Positions 9,545 through 22,100 of a stretch of 64,000 nucleotides of DNA are shown here, piece by piece. The notes below the pieces were generated by a model. It did no database searches. It saw nothing but the letters and a program-made list of their open reading frames with translations, and had not been told where the DNA came from. The stretch covers positions 35,981,315 through 36,045,314 of the forward strand of contig NW_024037069.1 of NCBI RefSeq assembly GCF_015706575.1, given 5' to 3'. Numbering within the stretch: the first letter of the stretch is position 1; each line of letters opens with the position of its first letter. This DNA comes from Patiria miniata (taxonomy: Eukaryota > Echinodermata > Asteroidea > Valvatida > Asterinidae). Position numbers and translations under genes: made by a program.

Positions 9545-12500
9545 GTAAGTAACTACAGTGAATATGTTGCATATGCAGCCTTTTTGTAGCAGGGAAGTTA
9601 GGTTGGGTTTATTAATACCCAATTGAGAGATACAAGGAAACATATAGTTAGACAGCTTTATTAAAAACCATCATGGCGGCGAACAAAATTAATTACCACG
9701 AAAATACAATACGATACTATTCCCATTTTGATTCCTAAAAAGAACCTTCAAAAAACTTTAAAAGCGTTAATAATTAAAATATGATATTAAAAGGTTAGTT
9801 TATTAATTATCAAGATTGCACTGAGGAATAAAATAAAATGGTTCGTCACAATTCCACAGAAAAGGATATCAAAATGTTTAAGGTATCGCAATCTCAATAT
9901 TTATATTCGTTTATGAACTTATAATTATATATGATTCAGTTTATCAAATAAGTACATGTATGTACATTAACTTGTTATTTAATTAATAAAATGTTAGGTA
10001 GCAATTAATGCATGAACTGCTTTAATTACATGAAAAGATTAAAAAAAATATATATATAAAATTGATTGTCAATATTATCAAGGTATGCCATATCCCAATT
10101 CTGTTTATCAACAATCAACAAAAAATTCATATAATTTATTATCATTTTCTATACCCGAATGAATCAGTTTACAGATCAACAAGTTTACACTATTGATCAG
10201 TTATATAAAATAAGGTATGGAATTGTATATGTAACTGTTTGTCCGGTACTATTTTGGGAGAATAACCTCTATTCATGATTGCAAGTACAATAATTAATGG
10301 GTCAAAGGGCCAGCATGCTTGCTAATTATTAGAATATCCCTCGACACAGTGCCAGGGACGCATTAATTTACATGAATCGATCGAGCAATAATTTTTATCA
10401 TGACTGGCTTCCCGTATGGAAACTGTCCTGGGACATTATTTCGAAAGCCCCTTCCGCGAAAAGAATACTTTAGCTTACACGAAAGCATCCCTGGCAGTGA
10501 TCTTTATGTAGGCAGATTTATCAGCCTAGTATAATCCAGAATAAGCAAAAACTATTATAAACAAGGTGATCACGAAATAAATATTCCATCAAAGCTGATT
10601 TACAAAAGCCCCCGAAGGTTTGTTTCTGATAGAGGTTGGTACTCCATTCCACAATATAGTTCTAGCGTAAAAAAAAGAAAATTGACAAATGCAGTGTTGT
10701 GTAAACCCTTTACACAAAGAAAAGGCACGAGGAATGTGGTTCAAGTCATTATATGCACTTAATACAATTCTATCCAGTTTAACTATGGCACGAATTTGGA
10801 GTTTACTGAGTAGTGGGGCAGAATGTTAATTGTATTTCGAGAAAGTAATAGCTCGGACTGCCATTGTTTTTGTTTAATAATGACACTCTCTGTTTAAGTA
10901 AGTATGGAATATGCCATCCAATTCTTCAAGACCATAATTAATGTGGGGTTCACTACAGGTTGTACACAAGATAATCAGTGTGATAATATGCCATAAGTTA
11001 TGTAAAATCCCAACTTTTCTCGAAATTTGTGTTCACATAATCAAAGTGCGTATCCCAGTTAATAATAAGGGTGTCAATAATCAATCCTACAAATGAAACG
11101 AGATTTAACGCCCTAATAAAACTGCAATTAAGAACCCTTTACCTTTGTCTGAAACGTACTCATGCGTACCTTTAAAGTATACTCGTGTTTTGTGGGTGTG
11201 GCACCCCCCAAAAAGATTTTCAAATAGAATTAATATTTTTCTAGCTTTACATTAGTAGACCCTCCAGTAGACCCGTGGCAGTATAGAGTGCAGTGCCCGT
11301 ATAACAGCGTGCCATATCTACACCTTACCGTTGCGTGATCCTCCCCTTAAAAAAATGATTTGGTACACGGTACCCTGTGAATAAAAGGGAACACATGTGA
11401 ATAATAGGGAACAAAAGATTGTATACGTCTCCACAGCTCAATTTCTATAGGTGAATACGTCTCCACAAGGTTATCACGAAATAGATATATGGATTTTACT
11501 CAAAAACTAGGGATTTGCAAGGTTAATTCTCCAGTTAATTTCCAATTAATTCTGGTTAAAATAGGAGCATTTTGAGACAAAACTTGCAAACTCTAACATT
11601 TTAGTACACGAGAACAAAGAAATGACTCCAAAAGGATACAAATTCCAGTAGGTGTGTACTGAGAAGTGATGTCATGATGATGTGTATGCAGGTGTATTTT
11701 AGGCTTATATGTATAATACATATGTCAGATTTGGGGGATATGTTATAGATGAAAATTGAGGTAATGTCATGATGACATCCTCACAAGTCATTTCTATATC
11801 TACAGAACGATTTAGCCGATTTGGTTGTAACTTTGACTGTGTTGCAGACGTTATTTAAAATGACGTCATGATGACGTCATGATGAGTGTTAGTCACAGAT
11901 TCATTTCAAATAGCTTAAACAGCTGTGTTTGTCACGTGACACAAACTAGAAATGTGTTTGTGAACGTACCAAACACATTTTTAGTTTTGTTTGTATTTTT
12001 TGTAGTTTAATCACTTTATTTTAAGGGAACTTCTATAAGAAAATTCCCCTCTTAATACTTTTACTGCATTGAATAACAGTACAAAGTGGATAGAAGCAAC
12101 GCCCCCAAGTGTTTATTTGTTCAACAAAATTATTGTATTCAGACACCCCTTGTTAGCTGTTAATGATTAACTTTCTATTGAGCTGACACATCACGCGATC
12201 ATTTCACACAGTAAAGCCGAAGCCCGGTACACTAGTCACTACTTAATAGGGCCCATACTGGCTATTCACCCAACGAACTGAACATTGTATGCTTCGATGA
12301 ACATCGGTACTGGATTTGTGTCTCAGTTTTACTCAGAACACATAAAAGTTAGTTTTGTTTGGAAAAAGAGAGTAACTGTAACAACCAAAAAGAATAATTA
12401 CCATTACGATATAGACCTACTGGTAAAAGCTGTCATTGCAAGGGTATGATGGGGGAAAAAGTGTTGATATGTAAAATTGTCAACGAGATTATTTAGGTTG

Positions 12501-13164
12501 TTACATGGGCTTAAATTCCGTCTTTCATTTAGAAACCTGCTTCATGCTAACCTTCTTGTGGTTAATCATCCCCAACTTCATCAGCTATGCATCCAATGAC
12601 AGTATGGGCTATGGATGCACGTAGGTGGGAACACACTTTAATTGTATGCGATGAAGGACTATTTTCAACTAATACTTGTGAAGAATACTACTCAAAGCCG
12701 TGACGAAATCCCCCCTAAAAAAAGGTCAGAGAAGGCGTCCTGACTTATGTAATTTCTTTCAGATGGAATTAATAAACGCAAAAAAAAAGGTCAGGGAATG
12801 CGTCCTGACTAATTTAATTTCTTTCAAATGGAATTAACAAACGCTAAAAAATAAAAAAAAAAATTAATAATTGGGAAGGATACGTCATTGGCCGCTCCAC
12901 CCCAATCCTAACATTATAGATACGCCACTGAAGTTTTCATATTTTATGCCAAACACATTTTCTTGTGGGATTTTATTTTGTTATGTTTTATCTTGTTCTA
13001 AAGATGGGAGAACTGTAACGTGAGTTATCGTAACGTGAGTTACAGAAATATACGCCTGTACAGATTTTATGATTGCTTTGGTAGATTGGTAGAATATGAC
13101 TTACTGAAAAGTGTTTTTGCAACAGTTCACAGTATGAGAACACTTTGAAATGCAAGGTACTTAA

Positions 13165-13677
13165 AGGGAATATACATCATTTGCTTTTGCTGTAATTTTC
13201 AGAAATGGGTGGAATTGGGGGGTCGGAAATATAAAGCAAATATAGTTACACTAACTTTTTGGAGGTTTTGGGTTCGAAAATGCTATAAAAACCAAGAAAA
13301 ACGATCATTTTCCTGTAGTCTGGTTCCCTGACTCCATATAAGAAGAAACAGCAGTTTACATACATTGGGGGAATTGTAAGGTCAGGGAACCAGTCTAGCT
13401 GGCTCGTACCCGTTTATAGGTTTGTAATCGATTGCAAACAAGTGCAATGGTCAATTGGGGCCAGTATTTGATAAAAAGCCAGTTGTTTCCAACGCTGATC
13501 GGCCGATCAGCGTTGGAAATTGATACAAAAATACCACTTTTCTTGAAAATGACAGTATACCAGGTGCCATAATTTTACAGGATGCTTTAGACTGTCATTT
13601 ACCAACATCCTGTTAAGGTATTTCGCAAAAACTTGATAGTTGTATTTTTCGTTGTTTGCAAATGTTGTATATTCCCT
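13165..13677. mobile_element. 513-bp non-autonomous TTAA-target transposon (Kolobok- or piggyBac-like)
   Basis: TTAA flanks both ends (13161-13164 and 13678-13681). The termini are inverted: AGGGAATATACATCATTTGC at the left, and AGGGAATATACAACATTTGC in reverse complement at the right. The centre carries a perfect 28-bp palindrome (CCAACGCTGATCGG and its mirror, about 13489-13516). TTAA duplication and AGGG ends fit Kolobok best, with piggyBac as the alternative. An older inverted copy lies at 5576-6110. Confidence 0.75.
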
Positions 13678-14388
13678 TTAATTAGAATTGTTTTTCCATG
13701 TCCATTTTGTGTAACGTGAATTACCGATGAAAAAACCTGAGTTACCAGTAAACCCATTCCAAATGTAACGTGACCGTGGAATTGCCCAAGTGTTAAATTG
13801 TTCAACAACAATATTTTTAAGACGCCCCTTGTTGGCTGTTAATGGTTTACTTGCTATACTTTAGATATGCCCCTGAAGTAGTTTGGTAAGCATGACAACA
13901 GCCAACGTCATTACGCATATGCCATATACGCAGTAGAATTTGCGAACTATTTATAGATCTATATTTTTCCCCATCTACTCCTTGAGTATAATATAACCGG
14001 TAAACGTGATTTCCTACTGCACAACATTTTATTTAAATAACTATAATATAATTTTTGAGTTCTTTGTTAACCAATTGGATTTTTTAAAGCCTTATAATAT
14101 ATTCGGATTATATCACTTTGTTTAGAACAATATAAATCTAATCGAGAAAAAAAAGTCTGTCAAATTCCTGGTGACCTTTCTAGTATGGCGCGATCATTTC
14201 ACACAGTAAAGCCGAAGTCAGAACCTAGGGCATACTGGCATTTTACCTAGCAAACACTTCCTTTTTTTCAAAAACGTCATTTTTATTGGGGGGGGGGGCG
14301 TGTAAAGTCTAACAAACAAAGATACGAACAGTTCCAGTTTGGTTTGAAATAGAAGAAACTTAAACTACAAAGCACTCAGAGAGCGTGA

Positions 14389-14642
14389 ACCTCCGCCAAG
14401 GCTGAACGATTCCCCGCCTAATTTTCAGTAAACACCCAACAGAAATACTCACATAATATAAATTGTGAAGAATCCTTTAAAATAATCCTGCATCCAGACC
14501 ACGATCTAGATCATTTCCAAAATATAGTGGATTTGTGCTTGTACCAAGTAGCCATCCCTTTTGAGTTATCTTGTTAACATACAGACCAACTTACCAACGA
14601 ACAAACCAACGTCGATGGAAACATAACCTCCTTGGCGGAGGT
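14389..14642. mobile_element. 254-bp element with ACCTCCGCCAAGG inverted ends
   Basis: It begins ACCTCCGCCAAGG and ends CCTTGGCGGAGGT, with an internal TTGAGTTATCTTGTTAAC and CAGACCAAC tract. This arrangement is, from memory, common in many aquatic animal genomes. It is non-coding. Confidence 0.7.
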
Positions 14643-16104
14643 AATAACTTAATACCAGTAGACTTCTTTACGTGGCGCATTACCATTTTGAAGTAACACT
14701 TCCAAGTCTCAGGAGGTTCCATAGTTTCCATTATTATTTTCTTTCTCTTTCACTCATCTTATTTATATAAAATCGATACACAAGGATAAACATTGTTTTA
14801 TGAAGGGTCGGGGAATACCAACACACCCTAAGGTGGTATTTATTGGTCCTTCGAGCACAAACCAACCATATGCCCATGTTTCGACTTATAGAAGCCCCTC
14901 TCCTATAATTTTTCTGATCTTTCCCTAAAAACCGTACTTGTTACCAACCCATTCATGTATCATAACCTACTCTACATACACTATAAAAACGTTTGGTCAA
15001 ACATTTTGGGCCATATTATTTGCTTAAAATTGGTGTGATTTTACCTCAACTGTTGGTACATATTTTCGGAATAACGGATCATTTTTTAAGGGAAGAGTTT
15101 TCTCAATAGTTTATGCAGTTGGTATAATTTTTTATCAACATTGGGCAGATACTATATAAACATTGCCAATGTTTATATAACCAAAAACAAGAGTCATATC
15201 ATCTGTAGGCTTGAATTCAAGCCAGCAATTTCCGGGGTTTGCTTGCTGCGCTACGTATAAAAGTACCATTTTAGGGATCTGTCCACGGATCAGAAAAAAA
15301 GGATTTTTTTTCAGCAAAATGGAAACAATTCACAGACATCCCTACAAGAATTGATTTTGTTTTGCTGAGCCTGATAGAACACTTAACTTTTTTGTAATCC
15401 GTGGACAAAGCTTTAAAATGGTGTTTGTGTTTAAAATTCCGTAACTTGAAAAGTACATGACTGATTTGAATGATTCTTGTACTAAAAGAAAGCTTATTAT
15501 TGGGGCGTTTATGTCCTAGATGTTGAAAGTGCTACATGCAGAACTTCATTTAAAAAAGGTCCTGACATTTACCCAATATATAGTTTCCATATAGTTTAAA
15601 TTCAGGAACACAACTTTTTTTCAGGAAATGTAGCGCAAATCCAGCCTTTTTGTTTACCCTTTGGCTACCTAAAAGGGTAAATCTCAAAATTGCAAACTTT
15701 TTGGATAGAGTGAGAACATTCTAGGCAAGAAAATAACTGCCCCAAGACCAGTCTAGTCAATGCATAAACAAGTTTTTTTTTTTTTTTTAAGAAACACAAG
15801 TTCCTCTCATTTTGACACACTCTATTTCAGTATTTGAAATGAGACTTCAGATTTAATCGTTGGAGTAGTAAAGATCTCACCTATGCCTTCACAAGTTTTG
15901 TTAGATGAAGAGTGCTTGAAATTTACCTGATTTAGGCTGACTACACTCGTGGTCACTGTTCGAGATGAACAGTGCAAGCGGTGGAAAACTGTTTGCATTG
16001 AGGACACACAAAGAATGCTTACATCATCTTACCAATTCATTATTTCGCAGCTGGTGTTTTCAACATCGTCTTTCTCGTCTTTCTGGACTACGAAATAACT
16101 CAGT

Positions 16105-19100
16105 ATGGATGGACAATCACAGGCTGCTGTCAGGGAGGAGGACACTCAGGATGAAGCCGGTCCTAGCAGGCCAAAAAGAGCAAAACCAATCCATCAAGAA
16201 TCTGGAGGTATGTATGGCTTCATTTCATTTTACTGCCTATTTTAAAATGTGATGTACTAGGGGATAAACTACTTGAATTGTGTTTTTGTTCGTAGAAATG
16301 TAAAGGGGCGTCACCAGCTGGGGCGGGGTAAAGGGGGGGGGGGATTTACCCCCCAATATTTTTTAAAGACTGCCCTTTCCATTTTAATCCCCTATTTAAA
16401 CAAGCGCTCCCCCACTGTTTGTAAAGTGCCTTTTTTAAGAAGTCCTTTTTTTATTATCAGCGTTCTGTCACGAGTGCCCTTCTTTTTAGTTGTGCGCGAC
16501 CGTCGGCGGCGTAGTCAGGGTTTTCAAGGGAGCGAAGGGGGGGGGGGGGAGGATGTTACAGTGGAGGGGTGCCCAATTTCACCCGTGGTGAAAGGTTGAC
16601 AGGGCTTTTTTTTCACCGGACACCCGGCCTCCGTACATTCAAAAGTTGGAGGGGGAACGGGCAAGTGAAGAGCATATGGATAAACTATTTACATTTTGGA
16701 AAGTCATGTAGGCATACACTCGCAAAAAGTGCTGGGTCAAATTATGACCCGGAATCGGGCCCTATGGAGCGTGACACTTTCCCGGCTCAAAGTGACACTT
16801 TTCCCGGTCAAAATTAAACTCCTTTGACTCATTTTTTGGGTTATCTGACCTGGAAACTTGTCAGATCTCATAGGACCGGACTTCGGATAATTTAACGGTA
16901 GCATATCTAGGGAGTAATGGGGAGGTCTTAATGACTTTAAGCATAACCCAGTTTTCTCAAATAATTAAAAGAAAATCTCAATCTGGATCAAACAGCGAAT
17001 ACAAAGACTCATAAAGAATTTGCCAAGAAGAACAAAATCTTTGCCGAAGAAACAAAAATGCCATTGGATAAAATTGTAAGAGAATAAAAGAAAACCAAGG
17101 TATTAAAAGGCGGGAAAGGGAAAAACAGGCGAAAATCCACACTGCACAATTGCAAATCACTTTAAAAGTACAAAAACAAAAACGGAGCAGACACTTGTGG
17201 AAATGAAAAGTACATGCAATGTAGCAAAGATGCTAAGGGCTTATGTGTGTGTCTTGTCTGAGTGCTGCTTGTCTGCTGCATAAAACTACATGTGGCTTGA
17301 CCATGTAGCAACGTTTAAGGAGGGACTTGTTGTCTGACATAACACATTACCAAGACTGGAAGAGACATCTCAACTAAAACTAAAATGATTTTCTTTTTAT
17401 CAAGGGCAGCTTCTCTACTGACTCAGGTATCTCAACACACTGACTCAGGTATCAAACCATTTTGAGGTCTTATCTGATTAGTTTTTGAACTGCCTGATTA
17501 GAAGGCCAAAGAACAACATAACTATTTGTTTGTTTACACTAACTTCCTGCAAATTGATCGCAATAGGGACTATAATATTGGTACACAAAAAGATGCAGGT
17601 ATAAATGGTTTAATGTTGAGGTCTTTTATCGCCCGTGTTGGTCTGTATAGTGCTAAATTTGTTGATTTTAGAGGTTTTTATAAGGCGCTCTTATGGTCGA
17701 CCTGCGATTTGCTTCAGTTTTGTGCTGAGGTCACACAACTGATATGAGAAATTGCGTGATTCTCGTGGAACATGTAGTTAGCATAGCCACACTACGAACG
17801 TCTCATAATCCGAGCATGCAATTGTATGTTACCCCGTTCGCCAGCCAATCGGAGTCAATTAGAAACTGGGACGTCATTTTGAGCAGAAATGCGGACTGAG
17901 CTGTTGATTGGTCAGTTTGGCTGTCATGTTTTAGCTATACAACAACAGGTTACGGAATACCCGATAGAAGGCGCTTGCTGAATGGTCAGAATCTGGAGGT
18001 CAAGATGCAGTCTTAATGTCAGTTTGCATAATTCTTGGCCGAATAAGCGTATATCACCGATTGATACTCATCGTCGACCTGAGGGCTGCTTATTAACAGC
18101 AGTTTGATATCGTTCTACACAATCATTCGGTTTATTTAGCACTTACTGTAAAAAAAAAAAAATCAAAAATACAGTTTACTTTTTTTGCGTCAAATTATTG
18201 GCAGCTGAACTGTGAGGTTGGCAAGTTGGAAGCAAACAATCCTGGTTTTATTTTGCCTAATGGGGCGCAGATTATCGATATTTTTTTTTTGCAGATCCAT
18301 GTTTAGATGACAAAACTCTGTCCAAGGTCGCTACGATGCTTGCTGGTAAATGGGTAACACTAGCAGTTGAGGAGCTGGGCTTCACCATGCCACAGGTTGA
18401 GACTATCGAGAAAAATCATGAAAAAGATCTCAAAAGGCAAGGTCTGGAAATGCTTGTAACATGGAAACAGCGCCAGTCCACCAGTGTTGAACAGCAGAAG
18501 ACCACGCTGTGCACAGCATTGAAGAAGATCGGAAGAGCAGATATTGCAGAATTTCTTCGTCGCGGTAAATTCATGTTTATTGTATGTGTAATGTGAAGAG
18601 AAATTTAATGATTGACGTTACTTTCAGATATTGAATTTATGTGTTCAGTAATATTGCTAAAAAAAAAAAAGTAAGGTATTTGCTCTGGGTTGCATGTCTA
18701 TGATTGTATGTTCTAATGTCATGGAACCGCAACAAATTATTTAATGCAAACTTGTTTTCTCTTTAAAAAAAAGCAACGAAGGATTTAAAGCAACTTCGGA
18801 ATCGATGGCGTATTTTTCACATATTTTTTTTATTTCACTTGGTAGATGTCCACAATCTAGGATAGGAGACCACTGAATCAGGTGTTAATTTATTATTTCG
18901 TCACTGCTAAAGAACTCCCTGAAAGCAGCAACAACCTTAAAGTTGAGTTTCCTGTGCTCAACAAATTTTTCAACCTTTCCAACCACTATGTTTTATTCCA
19001 ACAAAAACTCGCTTCTCCCCTTTTGTGGACAATTGTAATCCTCTAAACAAACTTTTTTTGCTTTGGGTACAAACAGATCCGCTTTGGGAGCAGACTGGCT

Positions 19101-22100
19101 CCCGGTCCGTTCACTATCGTTTCTGATTGTGGGGCGGCAATCAGCTTTACCCCCACGAGACCAGTATTATTGTCTTGCAACCAATCATTCTAAATTGTAA
19201 AGTAATAATTCAATAACTAAAAATGGACTGATTTTGTCGGTCGATGTCTAGTTCAAAAGTGAATATCTTTTATATTGCTAGTAAAATAACAATTTATTGA
19301 AACGGAATCTGTTTGCCCGTGAATATACTCGAAACAAGCGTGGGGAACACAGCTTTAACCTGGGATGGTTATGCATTTACACGACAAGAATAAGCATATT
19401 GTTTGTGAGACTCTCATTTTGTAGAAACGGGATCGAATGCCGAAGAAAATAAGAGTACAACTTATCTTAACATTCATCTGTCACCGAATGAACTTATAAT
19501 TTCAATTGCACGATAATGAAACATTCATTGTTTGTTTTATACAACGCCTAAATGAATCCTCGTCTTCAGACTGTTAATTTGTAAACTGCTACACACGATC
19601 AATGTTCAGCATCAGAGCTGTGTTATAACGCAACCAAGAGTGTGACCGTGCATTGGACGATTTACGGTGGAATTGAACTTCTATTTTTTTTCGACACGAT
19701 CACGCTGTCCGTTGGGACGAATTATTCAATGACTCGTGACCAACGACCCACCAATCAGATGACGGGGATTTGCTCAGGAATTGTATACTCAACATATCTT
19801 TCGATCGACGGGTTGTGATTTCTGTGTTTGTTTTGATATCGAATGTTTTCTAATGTCCCTTCTAACAAATCGAAAGATCAAACAAATCTTTTTGTTATGT
19901 TTCTCATACTGCATTAGGTATGTCACATGCCCAGGAGACCGCTAAATCAGGTATGTATTGGTGAATTTGGCGCCCCTTAAGTTATCAATGCATCACAATG
20001 CTGGAAAACGGTTTCTGCAATGTGGTGGCTTTCTAATAATAATATTCCAAAATTCATAATATACTAGGAGGTTTTGCAGCGTTACCGCTGGAGGTAAAGC
20101 TCAGCCAGTGTTACTTAACATTGATGCTTAGTGTGTCAATGATATGAAATATTTGTAGCAAATGTCCAGTCCGCTGAGATGTATAAATCTATAACACATC
20201 CCTTTTTGATAAAAACAACATTGTTCATACTTTCCTGGCGACTAAGCTAAGGGCGCTCTTCCTTGATATTACTTAAAGGACACTGGAACCAAAACGCTCT
20301 TGAAATGACAATATGAAGAATATTAAAAAAGCAAGTTAAATCGGACACAGATGTTAATTTCAAGCAATGAGTTTGAAGAGTTTTATTACATGGGCCCTTT
20401 AATGTCTCTTGAAAGTTCAGAGTGCAAAGAAATGCAATCAAATTCACGCGAGGTGCTGACTTTGCTGGATACACACCCGTACCCCCGTAAAGGTCCTGGG
20501 TCGGTTTCGACTCTGATTCTGAATCAGATTTGACCTAACAATTTTCAGGGTCAAAATGACATTTCATGGGTTCACTTTTCTAGGCCATTTTGAAAGTGTC
20601 ATTTGCACACGAAATGTGTCTGTTTGGCAAGAAAATATTTCATCTTGACAAATAGTTTGTCAGGTCGTATCTAACCAGATTTGTTTTTTTTAGAGTGCAC
20701 GAAGCTTCTAGCAAGAACGGTTTGGAGAAAAGATAAATTCACAGCACCTGCGTCGCCAGATCACTTTTTGAGGGGGGGGGGGGGGTTGAAGACTAAATTT
20801 GCAGCAAACCACTCGGTGCTGGTAGGTAGCCAGAACTGTTCCACGACAAAATTGAAAGTACGGTGGCTTGACAGCCTCTGAGTACTTGGCTTGCTGTTAA
20901 AAAAAACAAGAGAAATCACTAACAATATTATCGACAGGACCATTTTTCCGACAAAACAATTGGGGGGCCACCCCAACGCCCCCTGATTAAAAGTCATTTT
21001 AAATATATTTATGTCAAATGCAGTTATATTTCATGAGTCATAATCATGGAATATATTGTGGCCTTATGCATTTTTAATATGGACACCTCTCACTTGTCCA
21101 ATAGGTCCTGATCATCTAAAGATTTGCCAGCAGCTGCTTTTCAGTTTCTACGAAGCCCATGCAAGTAAAATCCCAGAGCTCGTGTCTTCTTCCGTGTTAC
21201 CGGCGTTGGGTGTTGATGAGTTCTATATTCATTTAAATCTCCTTCAGAGTGGTCAGCAAACAACACGTGAAGACGTGAAAATGTATGGGAAAACTAAGAT
21301 TTTGAATAGACCAAAAACAGAGCAACTGGACACATGGGAGGATATGTATGATGAAAAGAAGGTAGGGGAGAAAATGGTTCTTCTTTCAGGTGGGGCTGGA
21401 TTCGGCAAATCGACTCTGTGTGTGACGATAGCGAATACTTGGAAGAAACGTAAAGAGTCAAAAGTTGCCAAATTACGTAAAGGGTCAAAAGTCGCCAAAT
21501 TACGTAAAGTGTCAAAAGTTGCCAAATTACGTAAAGGGTCAAACGTTGCCAAATTCGAGCTCCTGTTCTTGTTGAAGTTGAGTCAATTCAAGACAAGTTG
21601 TGTCATAGATGAAATTTTTGATCAGTTGTTGCAGCGCACTGACAAACTGACCAAGTCAGATGTGAAAAAGGTTATCAGTGACAACGAAGATAAGGTCGCA
21701 TTCTTGATGGATGGGTTGGATGAAATACCGAGCCACATTTTACAATCTACCGAGGGTGTATATACAATCAATGATTTGTTGACAAACAAGGTATTGCTCA
21801 AAAGCTGTGTGTTGGTGACAACACGGCCAGACATGGTCGACGATGTCATTCAGGGCTTCGAGGCTATGCTAGGGTTGAAACGAAGGGCTTTACAGTCGAT
21901 AACAGAGATAGGTTTATCAAAGCACACTTTCCAGACAATATCGCATCCGGAGAAGACTTAATTTCGTGGTTGAAATCACACCACTCTCTCCAGGAATTGT
22001 CACTGAGTCCAATCATTGCATGTATGCTATGTGTGCTTTGGCCGAACAGACCTGACCCATCATTACCATTGCCAGACAAGTTAACAACTGTGTACACTGA

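Larger units (their letters stand above)
9545..16050 (+). other. Large repeat-filled first intron of the NLR gene
   Basis: No coding potential was seen. Contents include: a tandem duplicate of about 62 bp (12722-12785 and 12786-12847, ...GTCAGGGAATGCGTCCTGACT...); a dispersed duplication (12100-12280 against 13790-14260, sharing GATCATTTCACACAGTAAAG and CACCCCTTGTTAGCTGTTAA); TGACGTCA palindromes near 11860; a 513-bp TTAA element; and a 254-bp inverted-repeat element. The 15590-16050 stretch matches 40870-41402 of copy B. Confidence 0.6.

Noticed and set aside
16273-16817. Two plus-strand frames behind the NLR start exon
   Set aside because: They lie in intron 2, are G/C-run-rich low-complexity repeats, and do not join in phase.
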